Assembly: GCF_030812855.1 (NCBI RefSeq)
Contig: NZ_JAUSTK010000001.1
Location: 434,001-498,000, forward strand
Source: Paenibacillus wynnii
GTDB taxonomy: Bacteria; Bacillota; Bacilli; Paenibacillales; Paenibacillaceae
DNA: 64,000 nt
Reading direction: 5' to 3'
Both the position numbers and the translations under genes were made by a program. The notes beneath the pieces were generated by a model. The model ran no database searches and was not told the DNA's origin. It saw nothing but the letters and a program-made list of their open reading frames with translations. Positions 55,932 through 64,000 of this stretch are shown piece after piece; within the stretch, counting starts at the first letter, position 1, and the number at the start of each line of letters is the position of its first letter.

Positions 55932-56188
55932 TCTATGTCCACACCATTTTACATCTCCGGCACTATCCGCTGTCATACTAATATTAAAGGTGTTACCCCC
56001 CATAACTATAGGAATAACCAATTCTGTATATTCAAATGACCCTGCTGCATAGGCATAGGAGTTCCCCCCCTTCTCGCGCTCATCTAGAATTTCGAGATTG
56101 CGATTAATAAAACCATTAACAAAGGGTAATCTAAACAAGATGTAACTTGCTTATGAAGACAACACGATAATAAAAGAAGGAGTGAGAA

Positions 56189-57091
56189 TTGGTGAAAGTA
56201 GTGGTAACCGGTGCGGCAGGTAAAATCGGACGATGGGCCGTAAGAACAATCTTAGATGCCGGTCATGAAGTTATAGCTTCAGATAAAAAATTAAGAGAAG
56301 AATCTGCTTCGTTAAATTTCATTCAAGCTGAATTACGTGACTATGGTCAGGTCTGTCAACTATTGATGGGATGTGATGCCGTTGTCCATCTTGGGAATAT
56401 CCCTTCCGATGTAAGGAATACACCCCAGGCTATATTTGAGAATAATATGATCGTAAATTTCAATATCCTTGAAGCTTGCAAAGACTTTAAAATTCCTAAA
56501 CTTGTATGGGCATCAAGTGAAACTGTTTTGGGGTATCCTTTTGTACCGGAAGAGCTAAGTTATCTTCCTGTGGACGAAGAGCATCCAACTTTAGTTAAGT
56601 CATCCTATGCTATGGCAAAGCTGTTGACTGAACAACTGACAGGAATGTACCACAATCTTACTAAGCAACAGATCGTTACTCTTCGCTTTGCAAATATGTA
56701 TGAGCCTGATGAATATGAAAAAATCCCCCCTATGCATTGGAATGATGAGGAAAGGGATATTCAAAAGAAAAATGCATGGGCTTATTGCGATGTCAGGGAC
56801 GCTGCTAAGGCGTGTCTTCTCGCCATTGAGAAGAATGATCTAGGAAATCAAGTATTCCATATAACCGCTCCAGATACAATTATGCCCGATCTTAGTCACG
56901 ATTTAGTAACTAGATTTTTTCCAAATGTAAACTTAAAGAGACCTGTACAAGAACATGAGACTTTAATGGCAATAGATAAAGCACGGAAAATCCTGGGTTA
57001 TGAACCACGTCATACATGGCGTTCTGTTCTGAATCATGACGGCACAAAGAAGGCACTTCCTGAAGACCAACTTGCTTATACAAGCATATAA
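56189..57091 (+). CDS. NAD-dependent epimerase/dehydratase (uronate-dehydrogenase-like SDR)
   Basis: 300 residues, extended SDR family. Nucleotide-binding VTGAAGKIGRWAVRTILDAG (GxxGxxG, ~6), CDAVVHLGNIPSD, and the catalytic Tyr-x-x-x-Lys in SSYAMAKLLTEQ (~140). Length and the WASSETVLGYP segment suit uronate dehydrogenase or NDP-sugar epimerase-like SDRs. TTG start at 56189 (or GTG 56192) after AAGGAG. Single gene with terminator; divergent from the xylanase gene. A role in uronic-acid oxidation would fit the neighbourhood but is inference. Confidence 0.82.
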   Translation: MVKVVVTGAAGKIGRWAVRTILDAGHEVIASDKKLREESASLNFIQAELRDYGQVCQLLMGCDAVVHLGNIPSDVRNTPQAIFENNMIVNFNILEACKDFKIPKLVWASSETVLGYPFVPEELSYLPVDEEHPTLVKSSYAMAKLLTEQLTGMYHNLTKQQIVTLRFANMYEPDEYEKIPPMHWNDEERDIQKKNAWAYCDVRDAAKACLLAIEKNDLGNQVFHITAPDTIMPDLSHDLVTRFFPNVNLKRPVQEHETLMAIDKARKILGYEPRHTWRSVLNHDGTKKALPEDQLAYTSI

Positions 57092-57101
57092 AAAATCATC
57101 C

Positions 57102-57135
57102 AAAAAAAATCAGCCCCGTTTCAGGGGCTGATTTA
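57102..57135. terminator. Terminator between the SDR gene and the ADP-ribosylglycohydrolase remnant
   Basis: AAATCAGCCCC / GGGGCTGATTT with a 6-base loop; long T run on the minus strand, shorter on plus. Confidence 0.9.
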
Positions 57136-57196
57136 AGGATCTCATCAGATCTATATGTAAATCCCTAAAGATCTACACCATAGGAATTCATAACAT

Positions 57197-57755
57197 TCAT
57201 TCGTTAGGGTTCAGCTTCTTAAACACCTCATAACTCCGAGTCGCACATTCAGAAATCGGGATGGGATGGAATCCATTAATTTCTGCATAAAGGGTATCAT
57301 TTAAAGGTGTAGTCCAGGAGCTAGGTATGGCTTCTGCTCCCAACATAGCCCCCATAATAGATCCGACTGTAGCACCGTTGCAATCCGTATCCCAGCCGCC
57401 TAGAACCGATGTTGTGATTGCTTTTTCGAAGTCACCTTGACCAAAGATCAGTGAAGCTGCTACCAAAGCCGCATTGTTGTTGGTATGAACCGGATTATAG
57501 TGTTTAAAGGCTTCCCAAATTCGATCAACCAACTCCACTTGATCCTTCGAGCTACGCGCAATCGCTACGGCTTCCCTAACATCCTTAGCCAATCGACTGG
57601 TAGCCGGAATTTCGCTTAAGCCGATTTCGACAATACGCTCCGGATTTCGTTCAGAAAATGCAGCAGCGATCATGGCTGCTACGAACATTTCTCCATATAT
57701 GCCGTTCTTGACATGGGAGAAAGAAGCATCCCGCCAAGCCAGTTCAGCAGCTGTT
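57197..57755 (-). pseudogene. ADP-ribosylglycohydrolase family gene, N-terminal half deleted
   Basis: About 185 codons of the C-terminal half: AAELAWRDASFSHVKNGIYG, then MFVAAMIAAAFSERNPERIV, and the metal-binding end region GGWDTDCNGATVGSIMGAML with both conserved Asp. The frame is broken by TAA at 57756-57758, where similarity stops. The N-terminal half, with the other Mg-binding Asp residues, is missing, so the gene is not functional. The break abuts the truncated GH43 gene transcribed the other way. Confidence 0.82.
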
Positions 57756-57841
57756 TATCAACAAGCTCAGATCGTACCCGTTCGATGAGCTGTCTCAGCT
57801 CAATGGATAGGGATTCGGGATATGGGATTCGATTCTGGTAG

Positions 57842-58648
57842 AGTCCGTTACAGGCAGTCGGTCATGGTGATCTTATTCAAAATAACAACGACAATTGGTG
57901 GATGCTTCATCTTGGTTTCCGACAAAGTGGACAATGGTCTACTTATCATCACCTTGGCCGCGAAGTATTCCTTACACCAGTTACCTTTGGCGAGGACGGC
58001 TGGTTTACGGCAGGACATAAAGGTACCACACTAACGTGTTTTGAAACTGACCGTATCCCTAGTGATGTTGTTCAGAAGGAGAAAAGAAGCTACACCTTTG
58101 AAAACACGGAATGGGACAAGGACTGGTGCTATCTTCGTCAGCCTAATTCGAAAAATTATTTATTTGAGCAAAACAGACTAAAACTTAAAGGAACTGAAAT
58201 CAGACTTGATCAACCGGATTCCCCGACATTCATCGGCATACGCCAAAAAGACTTCAACGCGGTAATCTCTTGCGATGTAAGCCTTACGAACGGAGAGGCC
58301 GGCATCACGCTCTATATGGATGAAGATCATCATTATGATTTAGCTATTCGTAAAGATGAGAGCGGATATAAGGTTATCGAGCGTCTTAACATCGGGGATA
58401 TTAAATCCATCGAAAATGAAGTGGATCTAGTAAGTGACAATCATGCTGAACTGATTATACGGGCAAGTCATGACCGCTATACCTTCCTCATTCATACAGA
58501 CGGCAAGGAAATCCTCTTAGGCACTGCTCAAACGAAATACCTTTCCTCCGAAATCGCCGGAGGATTTACAGGCGTAATTATCGGTTTATATGCTTATGGG
58601 GAAGGCTTCTCAGCTGAGTTTTCAAAATTTAAATGCGATTATTTTTAA
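57842..58648 (+). pseudogene. GH43 beta-xylosidase-type gene, N-terminal catalytic part deleted
   Basis: 268 codons open from an in-frame TAG at 57839-57841, with no start. The beginning (PLQAVGHGDLIQNNDNWWML, HLGREVFLTPVTFGEDGW) is the last blade of a GH43 five-bladed propeller with the conserved GHGD. The rest (~60-265) is the C-terminal beta-sandwich typical of GH43_11-type xylosidases (PDSPTFIGIRQKDFNAVISC, AGGFTGVIIGLYAYGEG). The catalytic Asp/Glu residues of blades 1-4 are missing. Well-preserved 3' end and terminator imply recent truncation. Confidence 0.82.
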
Positions 58649-58683
58649 AAACTCTCCATGAATGGTTTATAGTTATTCTTTTT

Positions 58684-58724
58684 CACAAAAAGGGGAGGAC
58701 CTTCCGGGTCTTCCCCTTTTTGTG
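58684..58724 (+). terminator. Terminator after the GH43 remnant
   Basis: CACAAAAAGGGGAGGACC / GGGTCTTCCCCTTTTTGTG, tight loop, T-rich 3' arm. Confidence 0.92.
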
Positions 58725-58956
58725 TCCTAACTCTGAAAATTCCCACGATGCAAAGCAAGGAATCCTGTCCTGTTTCTGCTATTTTATGACTTTATATTCA
58801 AGGTTTGATGATTAGCATCAACGATATAATCCTTATTGTAAGCGGATTAATTATTACTTTTGCCATTAAGTAAAGGTTAATCGTAAGGGAGGTGTTTACG
58901 CGGTTGAACTTGTTTATGTGGTTGTAAAATTTGTACAACACAGAGGAGGTTGATCG

Positions 58957-59170
58957 TCCGAGACACATAACTCCGGCTGATGCCGAGTTCTTTTGCGATA
59001 TCCCGCTGGGTTCGCCCTTCCCCGCCTGTATCCAACCCAAACCGTCCAACCACTAGATCTACTGTGAGCAGCAGATCGTCCGCTCCTGAGCCCAAATATC
59101 TATCAATATTATTTCATTTCCTTCTTTATCCGTTCCAATGGGATCGTGCAGCGACTCGCCCTTCCAGGTC
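58957..59170 (-). pseudogene. SigK-like sporulation sigma factor remnant
   Basis: Minus-strand translation shows [16 protein letters not shown] (sigma region 3-like start of the SigK C-half) then, after a one-base frameshift, LGSGADDL joined to VVGRFGLDTGGEGRTQRDIA and KELGISRSYVSR, the region 4 helix-turn-helix of SigE/SigK factors. About 30 codons are missing between ADDL and VVGRFGLD, and similarity ends after YVSR. It is therefore a degraded copy with an internal deletion plus frameshift. The functional sigK must be elsewhere. The break-up resembles the other deletion scars in this window. Confidence 0.75.
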
Positions 59171-59316
59171 TTGTAGCTTGCTTTAGCAGATCATGGGCAA
59201 GGGAAAGCCACCCGACTTCGAGGGTTAATCTTCCATGCCCTGCTTTTTTCTTTGTGGTAATTTCCATACTTCACCACAGCTTGGAAGCGTTCTTCCTTCA
59301 TCCGCATGTTACGATG

Positions 59317-59736
59317 TTAAAGCCATCTATATATCTTTATATCTACTCCCAAATCAGTGGGTAACGCTTCCCCTACGAATAAATCTTCATTCAGAAAGGA
59401 CAATGCTTTGCTATTCGTAATCAATTTGGGATTAGTGCGGAACAATGTATCTTTCAATTTTTTCTGGACATCGCCGTTATTCTCGATGTAGATTTGGCAA
59501 ACTTCCCCTGTATAATCCTTGCCCCGAAGCATATATCTTGCCGATAAGGTGTGCCGGTCACCATACTTCCCGATTACTTGCGTATCTACTCCTCCTTCAA
59601 GTACTTCTCCCTGAAAGTATTGTCCTGTCACATGTCCTGTAAAAGAAATCATGACAACTGAATCTCCATCGTTGCTCTGCAGTTCGATCGTTTTTTCAAT
59701 TTTAACATGTACAGTAAACATTTCTTCCAATTCCAT
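59317..59736 (-). CDS. DUF3237 family protein
   Basis: 139 residues; beta-barrel-type small protein. DUF3237-like pattern: TVHVKIEKTIELQS at the start, ISFTGHVTGQYFQGEVLEGG, VDTQVIGKYGDRHTLSARYM and GKDYTGEVCQIYIENNG. The function of the family is unknown; members often accompany esterases or sugar-metabolism genes. Here it lies 48 bases downstream of an alpha/beta hydrolase gene on the same strand. Confidence 0.82.
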   Translation of the reverse strand: MELEEMFTVHVKIEKTIELQSNDGDSVVMISFTGHVTGQYFQGEVLEGGVDTQVIGKYGDRHTLSARYMLRGKDYTGEVCQIYIENNGDVQKKLKDTLFRTNPKLITNSKALSFLNEDLFVGEALPTDLGVDIKIYRWL

Positions 59737-59783
59737 CTTCCTTCACCCCACGCTATACTTTAAAACGCTCATACGCACTAATA

Positions 59784-60719
59784 CTATTCCAATGAATGCT
59801 GAAACGACGGCTGATTTATACAAGGCCGATTTAAGTTAGCAGATAAAAACTTTTCTGTAATGTCAAGCACCTGAGGATTCCACAAGCCTGGTCCATGATC
59901 TGCGCCTACAACCTTATAGAAGAAAACTCTCTGTCCATGCTGTTTCAAAGCTTTGTACATCTCTATACTCTGGTTTATATGTACAACTTGGTCATTGTCT
60001 CCATGCACGATAAGAAACGGCGGAAGCGCTTTATCCAAATCTTGATGAAGGGGACTCGCCTTCTTCGCTAATTCCAAATATTCCTTTACTTTTCCTCCAA
60101 TAAATAAACCTTCCGGTGAATCAGCGGCATCATGATCCAGAACATCATTATATTTCCCTAAGGTAAGCAGATCTGAGATTCCGTAATAATCAATTACCGC
60201 ACTAACTTCGTCCGTTTGTTCACTATAAAGACCGTTATCATATTCTCCTATGGTAAGACCGGTCATTAATGAAAGGTGTCCGCCAGATGAATCTCCCCAA
60301 ACCGCGACTCGATTCGGATCAATCCCATATTCTATAGCATGTTTACGCATAAACCGGATCGCGCATTTGACGTCCTCTACAGCGGCTGGGAATCTTGAGA
60401 TGTCGGTGTCCCTGATTTCAACGCTTGCTATCACATAACCTTTTGACGCTATATGGCTTAGATTTGGAATGGCCGCATAAAGATCTTGTTTTCTCCAAGC
60501 CGAACCTTGAACGAAAACGACTAATGGAAATTTGTATCCGGCACGATTCGGGATAATAATCTGAAGTCTTCTTTCCACGCCGCCATATTCCGCATAAACT
60601 ACATCAGGCCGATAAGAGCAGGAATAATAGGTGCCTCCTTCGGAAAAATCACCAAAGATAATTTGTGTCCCTTCCGGGATTTCATTGGCTGCTGCTTTTT
60701 TGTCCAATTTATCTAACAC
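59784..60719 (-). CDS. Alpha/beta hydrolase (esterase, BD-FAE/HSL-like)
   Basis: 311 residues. Catalytic triad is visible: nucleophile Ser in VAVWGDSSGGHLSLM (~180), Asp in LIVHGDNDQVVH (~265) and His in GADHGPGLW (~295). The oxyanion-hole region is VVFVQGSAWR, a Gln/Ser variant of the usual HGGxW. No signal peptide. Family relatives deacylate sugar esters (acetyl or feruloyl), which would fit a hemicellulose-degrading neighbourhood. Cotranscribed with the DUF3237 gene. Confidence 0.88.
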   Translation of the reverse strand: MLDKLDKKAAANEIPEGTQIIFGDFSEGGTYYSCSYRPDVVYAEYGGVERRLQIIIPNRAGYKFPLVVFVQGSAWRKQDLYAAIPNLSHIASKGYVIASVEIRDTDISRFPAAVEDVKCAIRFMRKHAIEYGIDPNRVAVWGDSSGGHLSLMTGLTIGEYDNGLYSEQTDEVSAVIDYYGISDLLTLGKYNDVLDHDAADSPEGLFIGGKVKEYLELAKKASPLHQDLDKALPPFLIVHGDNDQVVHINQSIEMYKALKQHGQRVFFYKVVGADHGPGLWNPQVLDITEKFLSANLNRPCINQPSFQHSLE

Positions 60720-60769
60720 TCCTTAAAAAGTAAGAATCAGGATCATTTCATTCCACAAAAATATTATTC

Positions 60770-60979
60770 ATGTCAGAAGCTGAATCGCTGCGTTTTGGTA
60801 TGACGAAAATTCAGTCTTCAACTAATACAGTCCTTCACTACCACGCCAACATACGTGCAGCATTACAGCATGCGCTCAAAACTGATCTAATCAACACTAA
60901 TCCAGCAGATAAGATTGAACGCCCTAAAAACCACAACCAAAGAGGTGAGGTCGATGAAAACCCAGAAAACAGAAATTGA
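60770..60979 (+). pseudogene. Tyrosine integrase core-binding-domain remnant
   Basis: About 45 codons matching the SAM-like N-terminal domain of phage/ICE integrases (SSTNTVLHYHANIRAALQHA, LKTDLINTNPADKIERPK). The catalytic domain is absent. No natural start. Marks an old integrative element. Confidence 0.75.
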
Positions 60980-61003
60980 ATCACTAATTGAAGCCATGCG
61001 AAG

Positions 61004-61096
61004 CACATTCAATCTTTCCTAAAGGAACATCCGCGACTAACATTTGTCTTTTTACCACCATATAGCACTAAATTAAATCTTGTCGAAGGCTTATAG
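61004..61096 (+). pseudogene. IS630-type transposase remnant
   Basis: HIQSFLKEHPRLTFVFLPPY then STKLNLVEGL and TAG. This is the C-terminal DDE region of IS630-family transposases (the final Glu of the DDE triad is in NLVEGL). The rest to ~61200 is decayed with no open frame. Confidence 0.75.
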
Positions 61097-61314
61097 ATTT
61101 CAAAGAAACGTTTATTGTACAGCGGATATGGATTTGTTGAGGTGCAGGATATTGCTGGTTCAACAACACATTATTATAGAAGAAAAAAAGCTTGGCCTTC
61201 ACAGTCGCTGCTCTGCAAGCCGCTGCCCGGCGGAATAGGGCTGACGTCAATACGCCAGCTCCTGCCAGTAGAATCTTATTGAACGGACAAATTGGGCGCC
61301 TTCCTGTTCATTCT

Positions 61315-63561
61315 TTACCGGGTGAACGTATAGGAGCATCCGGCTTCTCCGTTGAACGAAACGGAATCAAGTCCGGGACCTTCCAGCCGGCAAGGACCGG
61401 AAACCGTGCAAGTTACAACCGCTTCCGTAACAAGCCCCTCCGCCCAGACGAAATCGAGGGTATAGCCTCCCCTCGCCCGCAGGCCCTTGACACGCCCCTC
61501 GCTCCAGCTTTGCGGCAGCGCGGGCAGCAGCTTGATTCCCTCGGCGTGGCTTTGGAGCAGCATCTCGGCAATCCCCGCCGTTCCTCCAAAATTCCCATCA
61601 ATCTGGAATGGAGGATGGTTGTCGAACAGGTTGGGCAGCGTAGAATGCTCCAATAGAGCGCGGACGTTCGCATAGGCCTTACCCTCATCCTTCAATCTGG
61701 CCCAAAAGTTAATGATCCAGGCCCGGCTCCAGCCGGTGTGGCCGCCGCCGCTCGCCAGTCTGCGTTCCAGCGCCGTCCGGGCGGCTTCAGCCAGTTCCGG
61801 CGTATGCTCCACGGTGAAGGCGTCGCCGGGGTACAGCGCAAATAGATGGGAGATGTGGCGATGCCCCGGCTCCACCTCTTCATAATCCTCCATCCATTCC
61901 TGAATCTGGCCGTATTTCCCGATTTGCGGCCTTGGCAGCCGCGCCAGAGCAGCGGCGAGTTCTTCGCGGAACGCCTTGTCCCTGCCGATAATCTCCCCAC
62001 TGCGGATGCAGGCCCCAAACAGCGCTTCAATAATCTGAAAATCCATCGAAGCCCCGGCGCAGAGCACTCCTGACTCGCCGTTTGGCAGCTTATAGGTGTT
62101 CTCAGGGGAGACGGACGGGCAGGTTATCAGCCGGCCTTCGGCGTCTTCCACCAAATAATCAAGCAGGAATCTGGCCGCTTCCTTCATCGTCTCATACGCC
62201 TGCGCCAGAAAATAACGGTCCTGGCTGAACCGGTAATGCTCCCAGAGATGCAGGCACAGCCAGGCAGCGCCCAGCGGCCAGAAGGAAGCCGGCAGGTAGG
62301 TATCCTGCGGAGCTGTGTCTGCCCAGATATCCGTATTGTGATGCGCCGTGAACCCTCCGCAGCCGTACATAACCCTGGCCGTGACCCGCCCCGGCTCCCG
62401 CATCCGCTCGATCAAATCGAACAGCGGCTCATGGCATTCGGCCAAATTGCAGATTTCGGCAGGCCAGTAATTCATTTGCGCATTGATATTGATCGTGAAT
62501 TTGCTGTCCCAGGCCGGGGTGAAGCTGTCATTCCAGATGCCCTGCAGATTTGCGGGCAAGGAGCCCGGGCGGCTGGAAGAGATAAGCAAATAGCGCCCAT
62601 ACTGGAAAAAGGTCGCTATCAGACCGTTGTCCTCCTCACCCTTCCGAAACCGCTTCAGCCGCTCATCGGTCGGCAGCACTCTCAGATGCGGGTTCTCCGG
62701 CAGCGTCAGCTCCACCCGCCCATACAGTCCACGGTAATCCGCGATATGCCGGGCCAGCAGCTCTTCATAGGGAACCTGGCTCAGCTCTTCCAGCCGTCTT
62801 TTGGCATAAAGCTCCGGATCGGGATGACGGAACGTGGTTCCTGCGGCAAGCAGCAGCGTAACCGAGCTTGCCCCATCCACAAGCAAATACTCGCCGACGG
62901 TGCGGCAGATGCCGTCTTCCGTGACTGCCTTCAAGACAGCGGCAAAGGAGCTGCCCCCATGGCCGCCGCAATCTCCGCTCATCGCCAGTCCGCTGTTCTG
63001 CCATTTCTCTGTTTTCTCCAGGTATCTCCAGTTGTGGCGGTTAAATCTCGCCTTCAGGGAAACCCCGTTCTTATAGTCGGAGGAAATTCGGAGGACAATG
63101 GCCTGATCCGGGCAGCTTGCGAATATCTCGCGGGTATACCAGACCTCACCGATCCGATAGCTGATGCGGGAGACGCCGCGCTCCAAATCAAGCTCTCTAC
63201 TATAGTCCTCGGCAGGCTGCCGGTGGCCGCCAAACGATAGCAGCAATTCGCCCAGCGGCAGATAATGCCGCTGCGCTTCAGGCAGTCCCGCCATCGACAT
63301 CGCTGCCAGCTCCTCTGCCTCCCGCAGCCTTCCCTCCAGAATCAGACTGCGGAGCTCGGGTAAATGAGGCAGGGCGTCTTCGTTGTTGCGGTCGCGCTGA
63401 CCGCCGTACCATACGGAATCCTCATTGAGCTGCAGCTTCTCCTCGGCCGTACCGCCAAAAATCATGGCTCCGAGCCGACCGTTCCCAATCGGCAAAGCCT
63501 CGTTCCATTCCCGCGCCGGTCGGTTGTACCATAACCGCCGCTTGTGATCCATGCTTGTCAT
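61315..63561 (-). CDS. GH95 alpha-L-fucosidase family protein
   Basis: 748 residues, full GH95 length. N-terminal beta domain with WYNRPAREWNEALPIGNGRLG and NEDSVWYGGQRDRNNEDALP; (alpha/alpha)6 barrel with LQGIWNDSFTPAWDSKFTIN, INAQMNYWPAEICNLAECHE, ITCPSVSPENTYKLPNGESG and HRHISHLFALYPGDAFT; then WSRAWIINFWARL and GNFGGTAGIAEMLLQSHAEG, and a C-terminal beta domain. The Asn and Asp of inverting GH95 enzymes fall in these motifs. No signal peptide. The codon third positions and G+C (near 60%) are far higher than in neighbours, pointing to horizontal origin. ATG 63561 after GGAG, 10 bases. Cleaves alpha-L-fucose or L-galactose from plant glycans. Confidence 0.92.
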   Translation of the reverse strand: MTSMDHKRRLWYNRPAREWNEALPIGNGRLGAMIFGGTAEEKLQLNEDSVWYGGQRDRNNEDALPHLPELRSLILEGRLREAEELAAMSMAGLPEAQRHYLPLGELLLSFGGHRQPAEDYSRELDLERGVSRISYRIGEVWYTREIFASCPDQAIVLRISSDYKNGVSLKARFNRHNWRYLEKTEKWQNSGLAMSGDCGGHGGSSFAAVLKAVTEDGICRTVGEYLLVDGASSVTLLLAAGTTFRHPDPELYAKRRLEELSQVPYEELLARHIADYRGLYGRVELTLPENPHLRVLPTDERLKRFRKGEEDNGLIATFFQYGRYLLISSSRPGSLPANLQGIWNDSFTPAWDSKFTININAQMNYWPAEICNLAECHEPLFDLIERMREPGRVTARVMYGCGGFTAHHNTDIWADTAPQDTYLPASFWPLGAAWLCLHLWEHYRFSQDRYFLAQAYETMKEAARFLLDYLVEDAEGRLITCPSVSPENTYKLPNGESGVLCAGASMDFQIIEALFGACIRSGEIIGRDKAFREELAAALARLPRPQIGKYGQIQEWMEDYEEVEPGHRHISHLFALYPGDAFTVEHTPELAEAARTALERRLASGGGHTGWSRAWIINFWARLKDEGKAYANVRALLEHSTLPNLFDNHPPFQIDGNFGGTAGIAEMLLQSHAEGIKLLPALPQSWSEGRVKGLRARGGYTLDFVWAEGLVTEAVVTCTVSGPCRLEGPGLDSVSFNGEAGCSYTFTR

Positions 63562-63617
63562 GATTGCTACGCTCCTTCAATCTGCCTAATATGAACATAC
63601 CCATAATGGCGTCGTGA

Positions 63618-63707
63618 TTAGTCCAGCTCCACCAGCGCCTTGTTGACCTTGGATTCGGGCTTGAGCCAGTTCTCGAACTGACCGATCATGTCCTTGAATG
63701 CACTGCG
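63618..63707 (-). pseudogene. 3' end of a solute-binding protein gene
   Basis: About 29 codons ending in TAA: RSAFKDMIGQFENWLKPESK and VNKALVELD. This is the C-terminus of an LplA-like extracellular sugar-binding lipoprotein. Similarity stops at ~63707, where sequence changes abruptly. It sits just upstream of the GH95 gene on the same strand, where a transporter gene would be expected. Confidence 0.65.
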
Positions 63708-63749
63708 GTGGGAAATGTAGCTATTAATACAAGTCTCGGGTCCGATTCG

Positions 63750-63965
63750 TCGGACATTAAGAATAAACGAAGCCAGATCTCCGATTATGTTAAAAACACC
63801 TCATGGAAAATGATATTCTCCAAGGACCAAGCAGAATTCGATAAGCTTTGGACCAAGCTGAAGACCGATGCAGTAGGTCTCGGTTGGAATAATGTTCTTG
63901 CCGTGGGTACGGAAAGAGCTCAAAAAATCGTTAAAATGCGTGCTGATCCAGTCGCCAGTAAATAA
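63750..63965 (+). pseudogene. 3' end of a second solute-binding protein gene
   Basis: The last ~70 codons of an extracellular solute-binding protein: RSQISDYVKNTSWKMIFSKD, QAEFDKLWTKLKTDAVGLG. There is no natural start; the first codons of the frame (63708-63749) do not fit. The gene is 5' truncated and faces away from the fragment at 63618-63707. Confidence 0.7.
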
Positions 63966-64000
63966 ATTATTGTTAGGGGGCGTCCTAAAAGTAGATCTTT

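Noticed and set aside
55887-56138. 83-codon minus frame upstream of the xylanase gene
   Set aside because: It spans the cre site and promoter region, has no ribosome site and no recognised similarity.
59130-59316. Short plus-strand frames including MGKGKPPDFEG near the SigK remnant
   Set aside because: Too short and without context; may be mobile-element debris, but I could not assign it.
62236-63240. 334-codon plus-strand frame opposite the GH95 gene
   Set aside because: Antisense shadow caused by high G+C in the GH95 codons; the minus frame has clear GH95 motifs throughout.

Overview
The window looks like chromosome from an endospore-forming, plant-polysaccharide-degrading Firmicute, most probably Paenibacillus or a close relative. 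This rests on protein families and genome habits, not on a database match: the spoVAC-spoVAD-spoVAE operon, the yqeG-yqeH pair, a SigK-like remnant, YesM/YesN two-component systems beside carbohydrate ABC transporters, an SLH-anchored modular xylanase, CcpA-type cre sites, and moderate G+C with abundant intergenic repeats.

Layout. 0-9 kb (ordinary, nearly all minus strand): yqeH (cut by the window edge), yqeG, a MoxR/DUF58/transglutaminase trio, spoVAC-D-E, then a plus-strand M42 aminopeptidase. 9-13.8 kb: two mosaic pseudogenes made of fused gene ends, a glycerate kinase, an aldo/keto reductase and a guanidine-I riboswitch controlling two SMR exporter subunits. 13.9-31.7 kb: a carbohydrate island with yesM/yesN, a solute-binding protein, two permeases and a GH42 beta-galactosidase, followed by GH30, GH3, an AraC regulator, a His/Gly-rich small protein and a larger GH3-CBM6. 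Two promoters in this island share the same boxes and a cre site, so the transporter and the GH30 enzyme are probably one regulon. 31.9-33.5 kb: a 51-bp tandem repeat directly downstream of a predicted PD-(D/E)XK nuclease with a C-terminal helix-turn-helix. 34-45 kb: a PAS-PAS-PAS-GGDEF-EAL protein, an alpha-carbonic anhydrase lipoprotein, several small or unknown proteins, an enolase-superfamily enzyme, a deletion-derived SUMF1 pseudogene and a phosphodiester glycosidase/glycosyltransferase pair.

45.7-56 kb: a hexuronate operon (uxuA-uxuB-uxaC) with a divergent GntR-type regulator and a palindromic operator, then a 1695-residue secreted protein combining a CE4 deacetylase, carbohydrate-binding modules, a GH10 xylanase, CBM9 and three SLH motifs. 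Together they read as surface attack on acetylated glucuronoxylan and catabolism of the released uronic acids. 56-64 kb: a uronate-dehydrogenase-like SDR, then an accessory zone of truncated genes (ADP-ribosylglycohydrolase, GH43, sigK-like, integrase, IS630, two solute-binding proteins) around intact DUF3237, esterase and a distinctly G+C-rich GH95 fucosidase gene.

The most distinctive signals are (1) repeated deletion scars in which gene fragments are joined directly to one another, (2) two large noncoding tandem arrays and a minisatellite inside the GH30 coding sequence, (3) a dispersed intergenic element related to TGCACTTTGTACAACT, and (4) the shared promoter architecture of the carbohydrate island. 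I found no CRISPR array, no rRNA or tRNA gene and no complete mobile element. No clearly new defence or biosynthetic system is visible; the repeat array beside the nuclease gene is the most open-ended candidate.
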